The notes beneath the pieces were generated by a model. That model was not told the DNA's origin, did not search any database, and worked only from the letters and a program-made list of their open reading frames with translations. Of a stretch of 9,279 bases of DNA, positions 1 through 8,043 are shown in pieces. The stretch comes from Verrucomicrobiales bacterium (GTDB lineage Bacteria; Verrucomicrobiota; Verrucomicrobiia; Limisphaerales; UBA9464). The DNA is taken from NCBI GenBank assembly GCA_003445095.1, contig DLVS01000624.1, positions 1 through 9,279 on the forward strand, read 5' to 3'. Made by a program: the position numbers and the translations under genes. Position 1 is the first letter of the stretch. The number at the start of each line of letters is the position of its first letter.

Positions 1-306
1 GGATTCGGAACTTTCGACGACTTCAAGGCCAAGTTCGAAGCGGCGGGCGTGGGCCGCTTCGGCTCCGGTTGGGCTTGGCTGGTTGTTAATGCGGGCAAAT
101 TGGAGATTGGTTCCACTCCCAATCAGGACACGCCCGTCATGGGTAAGGCGGTTTCAGGAATCGAAGGCAAACCAATCCTCGGCGTGGATGTCTGGGAGCA
201 TGCCTACTATCTCAAGTATCAGAACAAGCGGGCAGACTATCTCAAGGCATTTTGGAACCTGGTCGACTGGAACGCGGTCGCCGCGTTGTACGCGGCCGCC
301 AAGTAG
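1..306 (+). CDS. sodA: Superoxide dismutase, Mn type, C-terminal half (partial)
   Basis: This enzyme converts superoxide to oxygen and hydrogen peroxide in the cytoplasm. The reading frame is open from the first base and ends at TAG 304-306, leaving 101 residues; the start and the two N-terminal metal-ligand histidines lie outside the window. The fragment shows the family core [10 protein letters not shown] (residues 19-28) and the signature DVWEHAYY (63-70), whose Asp63 and His67 match metal ligands Asp167 and His171 of E. coli SodA. The NQD motif puts Gln42 where E. coli MnSOD has Gln146. In iron enzymes the corresponding glutamine comes from the N-terminal half, so the Mn type is favoured, although cambialistic use cannot be excluded. 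The C-terminal FWNLVDW block and total length fit a normal enzyme of about 205 residues. No clear terminator follows. The next gene starts about 290 bases downstream and looks unrelated. Confidence 0.95.
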   Translation, partial: GFGTFDDFKAKFEAAGVGRFGSGWAWLVVNAGKLEIGSTPNQDTPVMGKAVSGIEGKPILGVDVWEHAYYLKYQNKRADYLKAFWNLVDWNAVAALYAAAK

Positions 307-442
307 CACACTCCCTTCGAGTTTTGCGCAGGGCGGAGGCTGGTGACCACCGGTTCGCGTTGGCCGATTACCCCGGTGTCCATCGGGTTTTCTCGATCCA
401 TGGACTCAACTGAGGCCTCGCGCGAAGTTGGCTGGCAAAGTA

Positions 443-493
443 GCGGAAAGCTCCGCAAGGCCAGGCTTCACAGGGCCTGGGAGCTCCGGCCTT
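443..493 (+). other. Cluster of nested GC-rich inverted repeats
   Basis: A five-base-pair hairpin (443-447 with 452-456, loop AAGC) is followed directly by two mutually exclusive pairings: 461-466 with 475-480, or the wider 457-462 with 488-493. The overlapping arms mean that both full stems cannot form together, though an inner AGGC/GCCT (463-466, 475-478) can sit inside the wider stem. This could be a structured leader RNA or chance pairing in GC-rich sequence. There is no T-run, which argues against intrinsic termination. Confidence 0.25.
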
Positions 494-527
494 GAACTCG
501 AGACCGCGAGCTAAACGGAATGCGCCG

Positions 528-555
528 TTGACACCCGGCCTTCCGTCCGTAGCGT
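528..555 (+). promoter_or_regulatory. Possible sigma-70-like promoter for the giant secreted protein gene
   Basis: A perfect TTGACA lies at 528-533. The best hexamer at suitable spacing is TAGCGT at 550-555 (16-base spacer), which matches only three of six positions of TATAAT. The box lies about 70 bases before the ATG at 600, a plausible distance. The poor -10 element keeps this tentative. Confidence 0.22.
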
Positions 556-575
556 CGAACCTGGTTTTCTGATTC

Positions 576-581
576 AGGAGG
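576..581 (+). promoter_or_regulatory. AGGAGG, possible Shine-Dalgarno at unusual distance
   Basis: AGGAGG ends 18 bases before the ATG at 600, which is much farther than the usual 5-10 bases. An in-frame TGA at 570-572 rules out an extended N-terminus, and no ATG, GTG or TTG lies between that stop and 600. The start is therefore fixed by frame and by the signal peptide rather than by this site, which may not be used. Confidence 0.3.
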
Positions 582-599
582 CCATTTTTCACGTTCGTT

Positions 600-3500
600 A
601 TGAGGCTTTTCAGATTTGTTTTTGCATTCGTCCTGCTGGTCACCCCGCGTGTCGTTACTCACGCCAACAGCTCCCCTAGGCTTTTTCAGGGCTGGCAGAA
701 TAAATCTCCTGCCTGGACGACGAGCCTCGCCCCCACCAAGGCCAACTACGGCGAAGGAAAGGTGATTCCTTTGCGATTCGTCGCCAACTTCCCTGCGGCC
801 TCGGTCCATACCGTCCGCATCAAGTACGATTTCTCGAGCGGCGGAACCGGTCATTTTTTTGACTACCTCCGCTCGTTTGACGCCACGGAAGCCGGAGTTC
901 AGCCTCTGGCTGGGATAACGCTGCCGGCCAATCAACGAGTACCACTCACCTGGCCCATCCCCATCGACACCTCGTTATCGCCCCCGGTTCAGGGATTCGT
1001 TCAAGAGCCAGGCCAATTTACCACTTACAATATAAGCCAGTTGAGTGTCAGTCCGAGTTATGACTTGGCTGGTGGAGTTAAAGACATTTTGGTAACCTTT
1101 ACGGTGGCCGGCACGGCCCGCTCCGGCAGCCGCACCGTCGTCATCGCTTACGGCGGCCATCTCGCGACTGAGCACGATTGGGGACTTGGCGGGGGCGCTT
1201 CCACGTTTACGGGCACTTCACGGAAAGCGTACCTGGCTCCGGACCGCAGCGCGGCGCTCAAGGTCTCGATTGACCGCAACGCCATCGAAGCAAACGACCG
1301 AGAAGCTCCGGTACTCACGCTGCCTGCGGACTACCTATTGACGCTGGCGGACGGTCAATGCCAGCAAGCGGTGGATTACAGCGCCGCACCCGCGACGGCG
1401 GTGGATAATCGTCCCGGCGCAGTCACTCTCATCTATGATCCCCCGGCAGGAACGCTCCTCGGGCCGGGCGATCATGAAGTCACCGTCACGGCAACCGACA
1501 TCGCGGGGAACAAGGCGACTGGTACCTTCAACGTGCGGGTTGTAGATAACCCCAACGTTTCTTGGGTGGCGGCTCGGCCCCTGAATCTCACCGACGGCGG
1601 CCCGGGAATCCTTCAGGCGACTTTTAGCCAGTGCGTCAGCTCATTCGATCAATCGCGCTGGTTTCGGTTTAGCGTGAGGCCTGGAGAACGAGTCTTCGCG
1701 CTGCTGACGGATCTACCGCAGAATTACGATCTGGTGCTGTTTAAGGATATCCAGCAAGCGTACTTGGAGGCAGTCAACCAGGCCGGCGACCTGCCGTTGT
1801 TGACGGCCCAATTTGCCGCGGATGCCTTCAGCCCCGCGGCCTTTTCAACCGACGCGTTTAGTCCGGTGGCGTTTTCACCTGCCGCCTTTAGCCCGGCTGC
1901 GTTCAGTCCCGCAGCATTCTCACCGGCCGCATTCTCACCGGCGGCGTATAGTCCCGCAGCCTTTTCACCAGCGGCCTTCAGCCCGGATGCGTACGCACCC
2001 GCGGCTTTCTCGCCGGCAGCGTTCAGCCCATTCGCGTTCAGCCCCGCTGCCTTTTCCCCCGCTGCGTATAGCCCAGCCGCGTTTTCACCCGCCGCCTACT
2101 CGCCCGCTGCCTTTAGCCCGGCGGCGTTCTCTGAAGCCCAGATTCGAAGTGTTATCGCCGTGTCCGCTTTCGGAGGAAACGCCAATGAAGGTCTCGTCGC
2201 GAACACCTGGAACAGCACCGGGGAGTTTTATGTGCGAGTCCGGGGTCGGAACGGAGTGTTCGATCCAGGAGCACCTTTCCAACTGACCGTGTACGTGCTC
2301 ACCGGGGCTTGCGAAAACGTACAATTGACTCCTCCGCCCGAGCTCGGTCAGGGCCCAGCGGCGGTGGACGGCGATTACCGCACTTTAATTCTGACCGACC
2401 TCGCTCGAATCCGCGACGACGGCACTAAGGCAACGTTGGTGACCAAGTTGGATGCATTAGCGGCCCGCCCAGAGGTCAACGGCCGAATCATCGACCTAAG
2501 CGCCTATCCGCGGGTCGAATGGCTCAACGTTCAGGCGGATGCCAACGTGGATTGCCCGTTCGCCAAGAATTTAGTGGCGGGCGAAATCCATCAAGTCATT
2601 CGCCAGTGGCGCGCGCTAAACCCGATCGAGAATGTCGTGCTGATCGGTGATGACGGAGTCATCCCGTTCTTCCGTTACCCGGACCAGGCGCTACTCGGGC
2701 CGGAGGAGAATTACATTCCACCAATGAAAGAGCTCACGGCGTCGCAGGCCAGTCTTCGCCTTAATTACGTGTTGGGCCAAGATGCCTACGGCGCCTCGTG
2801 CAGCCTTGAGCTGAAGTCCGCGACGCTGCCGCTACCTGAAATCCCGGCCGGCCGATTAGTAGAAACGTCTACCGAAATCATTGGGATGATTCAGGCGTAT
2901 CTGGACACTCCGAACGGGGTCGTTCCCACGCCGACATCGGCGCTTGTCACTGGGTATGATTTTCTCTCGGATGTCGCCACCAAGGTCCAAGAAGAGTTCG
3001 AAGCAGGTATGGGGACAAGCATCGACACACTGATCGACGCGGCGACCATCGCCCCCGCCAATGGATGGACTGCGAATGAACTTCGGGAATCATTGCTCGG
3101 GACTCGGCACGATCTCGTCTTTCTGGCCGGGCATTTCAGCGCCTTCAGCGCGCTGGCGGCAGACTATGTCACCTACATTATCGCTGCGGAGTTGGAAGCG
3201 GCGGAGGCGGACTTTAAGAACTCGATCTTGATCAGTGCCGGTTGCCATTCCGGCTACAGCGCGGTGGATTTAGAAGGCATTCCCCTGGTGACGCCACAAC
3301 CCGACTGGGCTCAGGCCGCAGCCCGGCGCCAGGCCACTTTGGTCGCGGGCACGGGTTATCAATATGGCGACACCGACTTCATCGAATACAGCGAGCGAAT
3401 TTATCTACAATTTGCCCACGAGCTGCGGCTCGGATCCGGCCCGGTTTCCGTCGGCCAAGCCTTGTTGCGCGCCAAACGACATTATCTCGCGACCACCCCC

Positions 3501-5558
3501 GTCATGCGGGGCATCCACGAAAAAGCATTCCTGGAGTCCACCCTCTTTGGACTGCCGATGTTGAGCGTTAACCTGCCGACGGGCCGTTTGCCGGTCGAGA
3601 CTGATACCAGCGTGGTCGGGTCCCTGACTCCCGCAGCGGCGGATCCCGGACAGCTCCTCGGTTTGGCCAGTGCCGACCTTTCGATTGTTCCCTCGTTCAC
3701 GGAACACACCGTGACGCTGCAAAATATCGAAGGCGGCGGCACTGTGGTTGCTTCGTATTTGGAGGGAGGCGATGGAACGCTCGTCAATCCAGCAGAGCCG
3801 ATTCTGCCGTTGGAGGTCAGGAACGTCACCGCGCCGAACACCACCCTCCGCGGGGTTGGATGGCGCGGGGGAACCTATGTCGACCAAACCGGAGTGATTC
3901 CTTTGACCGGCGCCGCCACGACGGAGATTCGCGGAGTCCACGCGACCTTCCTCACCGACGTCCTGTATCCAATTCGGTTCTGGTCGGTGAACTACTTCGA
4001 TGCCGTCTGTGGAACCACGGCGGACGCGACGCGCCTCTATGCCTGGCCGGCGCAATTCTTGTCTGACCACGCCGTGGAGACCCAAGGAATGCGCCGGAAG
4101 CACACGCTGGTGAATTTCCGCCTTTTCTATAGCAACAATAGTCAGGCCTATGATTTAGACGACGGCACGGGACAAATCATCCCGGCAGACTCAAGCCCTC
4201 CATCGATTAGCGGAGTGTTTACTTCGGTTGAGGCCAACAAGGTTAAGTTCCAGGTTTACGTGACCGGCAATCCCGCCGCGGGCATCCAAGAAGTATGGGT
4301 CACCTACACGGCGGTTCAGGGTAGCCTTTACGGAAACTGGCAGTCGCTGAACCTAGTGCAAGACACCGCGGACACCACGCTTTGGCAGGGCGAGCTCGAC
4401 CTGACGGGATCGGGAGCTCAACCGGGAAATGTCCGATTCGCGGTCCAGGCCGTGAACGGACTTGGACTGGTGGCGTTCAACGCTCGCCTCGGCGCGTATC
4501 ACACCCCGGGTGAGAATGACGCTTGGGCGACCGATGAATCCAATCCAACCTCAGTGAATCTCCTCTCACCTCCGGCGGAAGCGGATTTCGGAGACAAGGT
4601 AACATTCTCGGCTGCCTGGAATGGCGAAGGAAATCCCACCTTGGGCGGGCGCCAAATCGTCTTCTCCTTGGGTGATCAGCAAGTTTTTGCCCGAACTGAC
4701 GCCGCGGGCGTCGCCACGGCGACCTTAAACTTGTTGGGCGTTCCAGGAACCTATGAGCTAAAGGCGACGTTCCAGGGTGAACCGGGATTCTTGCCAAGTT
4801 CTGCCAGCAGGCCATTCGTCATCAAGCCGACAGCCGTCCATTTGGAGCTAGACCCATCTGGCCCCTCAATTGTCGCAGGCGGGACACGAGGCCTGAACGT
4901 GCTGCTTTCCGACAAGCATGGCCCACTCATCGAGCGAACCGTGATGATCGTGATGACCGGTCCGACCAATGTCGTCCGGGCGGCAATCACCGACCTCACA
5001 GGGCGCGCCCGTCTGGAAGCATTCTCCGCCTCTTATATTTTAGCCTCGTCTCCGTCTTACGAGGTCCATGCCAATGCGGGTTTAGAGGGCCTACCGTCCG
5101 GTTCGTACAATCTATCGGCGCACTTCGGTGATGTGGTAACTCTGCCGGATGGAGTCACCGTCGTTGACTTGCGCGACGTCCGATACCTCGCCAGTGAGGC
5201 CAGCGCCACCCTCGAGCTGGACTCCGACCCCCCGGCCCTCGGGAGTTTGACCGTGAATCAACCAGTACTCCGTCCGCCCGATCATCGTATGGTGGCGGTA
5301 ACGATCTTGCCGAATTTCACGGATTCGAACGGCCCGGCCGATTCTCGCGTCGTCAGTATTGTCAGCAGCGAAGCAGAGAGCGGTTTGGGCGGTGGCGACC
5401 TCTCGCCAGATTTTGAAATCACCGGGCCGTTATCGGTTAGGGTCCGTGCCGAGCGTGATCCGACGGGCATCGGTCGCATCTACGCAGTCTTGGTGGAGAC
5501 CAACGATTCGTTGGGGAACCGGCGCTGGGATGTCGTCACCATCAGGGTTCCGCTTTGA
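600..5558 (+). CDS. Giant secreted C25-like (gingipain-type) cysteine peptidase with pentapeptide array and multiple beta domains
   Basis: The protein has 1652 residues. Residues 1-22 form a signal peptide (basic start, hydrophobic core, likely cut after THA22). Residues ~25-225 form a beta module seen in extracellular proteins of PVC bacteria and Bacteroidota, with a YGEGKVIPLRF motif near the start and YGGHLA near the end. Residues 235-316 resemble a HYR domain ending in a TATDIAGN motif. Residues ~350-567 look like a PPC-type beta sandwich (WFRFSV, YDLVLFKD, then FYVRVRG), interrupted by 21 pentapeptides at 408-512. Residues ~590-1005 resemble peptidase family C25: VVLIGDDGVIP (679-689), LVFLAGH with candidate catalytic His845, SAGCHSG with candidate catalytic Cys882, then TGYQYGD. 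Ig-like or Fn3-like domains follow (~1197-1300, 1315-1410), then a less clear region and a C-terminal beta module (1542-1652). No membrane anchor, PEP-CTERM or obvious type IX sorting tail is visible. A secreted or surface protease is inferred; its substrate is unknown. His is followed by Phe rather than the usual Gly, so activity is not certain. Confidence 0.85.
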   Translation: MRLFRFVFAFVLLVTPRVVTHANSSPRLFQGWQNKSPAWTTSLAPTKANYGEGKVIPLRFVANFPAASVHTVRIKYDFSSGGTGHFFDYLRSFDATEAGVQPLAGITLPANQRVPLTWPIPIDTSLSPPVQGFVQEPGQFTTYNISQLSVSPSYDLAGGVKDILVTFTVAGTARSGSRTVVIAYGGHLATEHDWGLGGGASTFTGTSRKAYLAPDRSAALKVSIDRNAIEANDREAPVLTLPADYLLTLADGQCQQAVDYSAAPATAVDNRPGAVTLIYDPPAGTLLGPGDHEVTVTATDIAGNKATGTFNVRVVDNPNVSWVAARPLNLTDGGPGILQATFSQCVSSFDQSRWFRFSVRPGERVFALLTDLPQNYDLVLFKDIQQAYLEAVNQAGDLPLLTAQFAADAFSPAAFSTDAFSPVAFSPAAFSPAAFSPAAFSPAAFSPAAYSPAAFSPAAFSPDAYAPAAFSPAAFSPFAFSPAAFSPAAYSPAAFSPAAYSPAAFSPAAFSEAQIRSVIAVSAFGGNANEGLVANTWNSTGEFYVRVRGRNGVFDPGAPFQLTVYVLTGACENVQLTPPPELGQGPAAVDGDYRTLILTDLARIRDDGTKATLVTKLDALAARPEVNGRIIDLSAYPRVEWLNVQADANVDCPFAKNLVAGEIHQVIRQWRALNPIENVVLIGDDGVIPFFRYPDQALLGPEENYIPPMKELTASQASLRLNYVLGQDAYGASCSLELKSATLPLPEIPAGRLVETSTEIIGMIQAYLDTPNGVVPTPTSALVTGYDFLSDVATKVQEEFEAGMGTSIDTLIDAATIAPANGWTANELRESLLGTRHDLVFLAGHFSAFSALAADYVTYIIAAELEAAEADFKNSILISAGCHSGYSAVDLEGIPLVTPQPDWAQAAARRQATLVAGTGYQYGDTDFIEYSERIYLQFAHELRLGSGPVSVGQALLRAKRHYLATTPVMRGIHEKAFLESTLFGLPMLSVNLPTGRLPVETDTSVVGSLTPAAADPGQLLGLASADLSIVPSFTEHTVTLQNIEGGGTVVASYLEGGDGTLVNPAEPILPLEVRNVTAPNTTLRGVGWRGGTYVDQTGVIPLTGAATTEIRGVHATFLTDVLYPIRFWSVNYFDAVCGTTADATRLYAWPAQFLSDHAVETQGMRRKHTLVNFRLFYSNNSQAYDLDDGTGQIIPADSSPPSISGVFTSVEANKVKFQVYVTGNPAAGIQEVWVTYTAVQGSLYGNWQSLNLVQDTADTTLWQGELDLTGSGAQPGNVRFAVQAVNGLGLVAFNARLGAYHTPGENDAWATDESNPTSVNLLSPPAEADFGDKVTFSAAWNGEGNPTLGGRQIVFSLGDQQVFARTDAAGVATATLNLLGVPGTYELKATFQGEPGFLPSSASRPFVIKPTAVHLELDPSGPSIVAGGTRGLNVLLSDKHGPLIERTVMIVMTGPTNVVRAAITDLTGRARLEAFSASYILASSPSYEVHANAGLEGLPSGSYNLSAHFGDVVTLPDGVTVVDLRDVRYLASEASATLELDSDPPALGSLTVNQPVLRPPDHRMVAVTILPNFTDSNGPADSRVVSIVSSEAESGLGGGDLSPDFEITGPLSVRVRAERDPTGIGRIYAVLVETNDSLGNRRWDVVTIRVPL
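1821..2135 (+). repeat. 21 tandem 15-bp units encoding an A-A-[FY]-S-P pentapeptide array
   Basis: Residues 408-512 of the secreted peptidase consist of 21 uninterrupted five-residue units. Most read AAFSP. Variants are AAYSP (units 9, 17, 19), DAFSP (1, 3), AAFST (2), VAFSP (4), DAYAP (12), FAFSP (15) and a final AAFSE (21). The coding DNA is not a clean repeat: Phe uses TTT and TTC; Ser uses AGC, AGT, TCA, TCG, TCC and TCT; Pro uses all four codons. Ala at i-2 and Phe/Tyr at the centre resemble the pentapeptide-repeat beta-helix pattern (A-x-[LF]-x-x), but a proline every five residues is atypical, so a proline-rich extended linker is the alternative. The array sits in the loop between the YDLVLFKD strand and the second half of a PPC-like sandwich. 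Confidence 0.93.
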
Positions 5559-5570
5559 GGAGGTGCCTTT

Positions 5571-5585
5571 ACCTCGGCCCGAGGT
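5571..5585. other. Short perfect inverted repeat after the giant gene
   Basis: ACCTCG (5571-5576) and CGAGGT (5580-5585) can form a six-base-pair stem with a three-base loop, 12 bases after the stop codon at 5556-5558. A competing stem, GAGGT/ACCTC (5560-5564 with 5571-5575), uses the same left arm. No T-run follows, so a terminator role is weakly supported. Confidence 0.25.
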
Positions 5586-5654
5586 CGAGCGCTGCGGAAT
5601 CCGAATCCGCGGCCCGACGGCGAGTCGCGGATCGAGCCGGCAGTCTCGAATCAT

Positions 5655-5679
5655 TTGAGGGTCGTCCCCAGGCCCTCAA
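5655..5679. terminator. Possible terminator-like hairpin between converging genes
   Basis: TTGAGGG (5655-5661) pairs perfectly with CCCTCAA (5673-5679). The stem can extend inward by a T-G and a C-G pair, to about nine base pairs around a seven-base loop. It lies in the 183-base gap between the 3' end of the secreted peptidase gene and the 3' end of the molybdoenzyme gene, where a terminator serving either strand would be expected. Neither strand shows a T-run directly after the stem, so it is not a classical intrinsic terminator. The rest of the gap is GC-rich and shows no gene. Confidence 0.35.
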
Positions 5680-5741
5680 CACCGATGGCCCGACCATTTT
5701 CCGTCACCAGTCCTCCACGAAGGGCGGTTCCCTCATTGTTG

Positions 5742-7961
5742 TCAAACTGCCTCCACCCGAACGGCACAATGTTTGTAACTAGGTTGGCGCGAGTGCGGGT
5801 CGAAGCTGGCATACGTGAGCCGATTCACGGCCTCATAATGCATCGGGATGAAAATCTGCCCGGGTTGAACCGTAGGCGTAATGAAGGCATAGGCTTCCAA
5901 GGTGGCGCGGCGCGATCCCACTCGCACTCGCCCCCCCGAACTTACCCGAATTCGACGAGCGTCTTCGGGATGGATTTCAACGTAACACTCGGCCGGGTAT
6001 AACTGGCGCAGAATCGCGGACTTCGCCGTGCGGGTGTTGGTGTGCCATTGCGCCGACGTGCCACGGCCCGTGAGCAGGATGTAGGGATAATCCCCGTCGG
6101 GCGGCTCGGCCACACCTCGCGGCGGCGAGAAGATGAAGCGCGCGCGTCGGTCGGCGGTGAAAAACAGACCGTCGGAAAACAGTCGGCGTTCGGTAGCCGG
6201 CTCCGTTTCGGTCGCGGACTCTTGAGGGTCGAGCGTGGGCCAGGGCCATTGGATTCCTCCGGACTCTTCCAAATGCTGGAAATCATGAATGCCGGTGATA
6301 TCGCAGGGCCGGCCAGCGCTCAGGCGTTTCAAAATCTGAAACGCCGCTTCGGGTGATCGCCAATCCCGAAACATTTCGCTGCAACCCCAGGCTTCAGCCA
6401 CGAGCCGCACGATGGCGAAGTCACTGAGCGCTTCGCCCGGCGCGCGCCGAACTTTTTTCACTAATCCAATCCTTCGTTCACTGTTGATCAACGTGCCGTC
6501 CTTTTCTCCCCAACCGGCCGCGGGCAAGACGAGATGTGCGCGGCGAGCCGTTTCGGTAGTAGGATACATGTCTTGCACCACCAGGAACTCCAACTTCGAC
6601 GCGAGCTCATTGAACCGATCTTGGTGAATCCACGAGTGGGACGAGTTGGTTGCCACAATCCACAGCGCCTTGATCGCTTCCGACTCGATGCCATCCACAA
6701 TTTGATCGTAGGCCCAGGAATTCTGCGTAGGGATTCGGTCGGGGGGTAGCTTCAACACCTCCGCGACCTCTGCGCGATGACGTGCTTGCGTGAAGTCGCG
6801 TCCACCGAGCAGCGAAGTCGCATTGGCGAACAGGCGGGAACCCATCGCATTGCACTGGCCGGTGATACTGTTCGCGCCCGTACCCGGCCGGCCGATGTTT
6901 CCGGTCATCAGGGCCACGTTGATGATCGCCTGAGCAGTGCGCGTGGACTCGTGGCCTTGGTTAACCCCCATGGTCCACCAAAAGCTGACCCGTTGGCGCG
7001 TGGCGATCAGTGCGACAAATCGATCGAAGTCTGCCCGCACCAGCCGCGCTTCGGCGCAGACACGCTCCGGCGTGAAGTCCCGCACGAACTGGGCGAATTC
7101 TTCAAAGCCCGTCGTGTGGGCATCGACAAACTCACGCCGCACGGCACCGCGAGCAATGAGGGCCGCCGCCAATCCGTAGAGCAGCGTCAGATCAGACTTC
7201 GGCGCCAGCGGCAGATGCAAGGTGGCATTCATCGCGCTCTCGGTTCGACGCGGATCGAGCACGATAACCTCGGGCGAATGCTGGTTGCGTAGGACGCGCT
7301 GCCAAAGAATCGGATGAGCGATGCAGGGGTTGGCCCCAATGAACACGAGGCAATCCGATTCCTCGAAGTCGGCGTACGTGTAGGGCGGCGCGTCGAAGCC
7401 GAAGCTCTCCTTGTACGCGACATGGGCAGTGGCCATGCACTGGCGCGTATTGGAATCAGCATGCAGCCCGCCCATTCCGAATTTGAACACAGATCCAAGA
7501 AACGCCATTTCCTCCGTACAAATCTGGCCCGTGCTCAAGAGAGCGACGCTGTGTGGGCCGTATCGCGCCTGAACGGCTTTCATCCGCGTCACGAACTCAT
7601 TCATTGCCCGGACCCACGAGACTGCTTCGAAGGCCCCATCGGGGACACCTCGGAGCAGCGGTGTCGTCGCGCGATCGGGGGCGTCGAGCGGTGTCAGCGC
7701 TTCCCAACCCTTGGGACACGCCATGCCGAGGTTGACTGGGTACGACGGATCGGGTGTGAGATTGACAGCTTCGGAATCGCGGAGGTGGACTTTGAGTCCG
7801 CATCCGGTGGAACAAAATCCGCACACGGTTGAAGCGATGGCGGACGGCTTTAGCCGTGCCGGAACTTGGCCGAGTCCAAACTCGCCCGGTGTTCGGATAA
7901 GTTCTGCGGTTAAAGGGCCATGCCACTGACGTAGGAGGGAGTTGGTGGAGCGAGAGGTCAT
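5742..7961 (-). CDS. nasA: Molybdopterin / [4Fe-4S] oxidoreductase, assimilatory nitrate reductase type catalytic subunit
   Basis: The 739-residue protein is a DMSO-reductase-superfamily enzyme, most like the Nas/NarB catalytic subunits that reduce nitrate to nitrite. Residues 47-82 bind one [4Fe-4S] cluster (Cys47, Cys50, Cys54, Cys82; CGFCSTGCG then GMACPKG). The motif NTRQCMATA supplies Cys175 as candidate Mo ligand, in the position of NSRLCM in NarB. Further family blocks are [33 protein letters not shown] with NSERRI, and a C-terminal molybdopterin-dinucleotide-binding domain ending in [16 protein letters not shown]. It ends there, so it lacks the extra C-terminal [2Fe-2S] domain of Klebsiella NasA. 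No twin-arginine signal is present, so it should be cytoplasmic. The start is ATG 7961-7959, with an in-frame TAG 28 bases upstream; an AGGAG at 7990-7986 is 24 bases away, too far to be a normal ribosome site. It follows the DmsBC-like fusion gene on the same strand and probably receives electrons from it. Another substrate, or a formate dehydrogenase relative, is less likely but not excluded. Confidence 0.85.
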   Translation of the reverse strand: MTSRSTNSLLRQWHGPLTAELIRTPGEFGLGQVPARLKPSAIASTVCGFCSTGCGLKVHLRDSEAVNLTPDPSYPVNLGMACPKGWEALTPLDAPDRATTPLLRGVPDGAFEAVSWVRAMNEFVTRMKAVQARYGPHSVALLSTGQICTEEMAFLGSVFKFGMGGLHADSNTRQCMATAHVAYKESFGFDAPPYTYADFEESDCLVFIGANPCIAHPILWQRVLRNQHSPEVIVLDPRRTESAMNATLHLPLAPKSDLTLLYGLAAALIARGAVRREFVDAHTTGFEEFAQFVRDFTPERVCAEARLVRADFDRFVALIATRQRVSFWWTMGVNQGHESTRTAQAIINVALMTGNIGRPGTGANSITGQCNAMGSRLFANATSLLGGRDFTQARHRAEVAEVLKLPPDRIPTQNSWAYDQIVDGIESEAIKALWIVATNSSHSWIHQDRFNELASKLEFLVVQDMYPTTETARRAHLVLPAAGWGEKDGTLINSERRIGLVKKVRRAPGEALSDFAIVRLVAEAWGCSEMFRDWRSPEAAFQILKRLSAGRPCDITGIHDFQHLEESGGIQWPWPTLDPQESATETEPATERRLFSDGLFFTADRRARFIFSPPRGVAEPPDGDYPYILLTGRGTSAQWHTNTRTAKSAILRQLYPAECYVEIHPEDARRIRVSSGGRVRVGSRRATLEAYAFITPTVQPGQIFIPMHYEAVNRLTYASFDPHSRQPSYKHCAVRVEAV

Positions 7962-8043
7962 GACAAACAGAATTGAAGCCGCGTGCTCCTAACGATTCGG
8001 TCGCCCACGGATCCGATTCTTAGTATTAAGTTAGGTTGAGTTT
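7962..8043 (-). other. 82-base spacer within the probable molybdoenzyme operon
   Basis: The gap separates the TGA of the fusion gene from the ATG of the catalytic gene. On the minus strand it begins AT-rich (around 8020-8043, with TTAATACTAAG), then becomes GC-richer, and holds an AGGAG at 7990-7986. The AT-rich patch could contain a weak internal promoter, but no good pair of -35 and -10 boxes was found. The spacing is compatible with cotranscription. Confidence 0.35.

Larger units (their letters stand above)
307..599. other. Non-coding region between sodA and the giant secreted protein gene
   Basis: No convincing gene is seen on either strand. The stretch holds several short GC-rich inverted repeats: GCGGA/TCCGC at 443-447 and 452-456 around a four-base loop; CCAGGC/GCCTGG at 461-466 and 475-480; AAGGCC/GGCCTT at 457-462 and 488-493, which competes for the same bases; and AACGG/CCGTT at 514-518 and 525-529. 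None is followed by a T-run, so none is a standard terminator for sodA. The 3' end carries a TTGACA (528-533) and an AGGAGG (576-581) that may belong to the downstream gene. It may simply be a long 5' leader. No known riboswitch class was recognised. Confidence 0.5.

Noticed and set aside
468..935. A 155-residue minus-strand open frame overlapping the start of the giant gene
   Set aside because: It covers the signal peptide and N-terminal module of a well-supported gene, has no recognisable domain and has highly charged shadow-like composition.
1821..2135. A CRISPR array or DNA-level satellite
   Set aside because: The period is 15 bases with no spacers, the DNA units differ, and the repeat is in frame within a coding sequence.
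1813..2286. A 157-residue Arg/Pro/His-rich open frame on the plus strand over the repeat array
   Set aside because: It is the +1-shifted reading of the pentapeptide-encoding DNA. The periodic composition keeps the frame free of stops, while the 1652-residue frame has domain matches on both sides.
3405..4103. A 232-residue open frame on the minus strand
   Set aside because: It lies wholly antisense to the C25-like gene, resembles no family and has Arg/Gly-rich composition typical of GC-rich shadow frames.
5555..5782. Short plus-strand frames after the giant gene
   Set aside because: They run into the 3' end of the minus-strand molybdoenzyme gene, show no domain, and have no credible start signal.
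6777..7292. A 171-residue plus-strand open frame
   Set aside because: It is antisense to conserved blocks of the molybdoenzyme and has no domain similarity.
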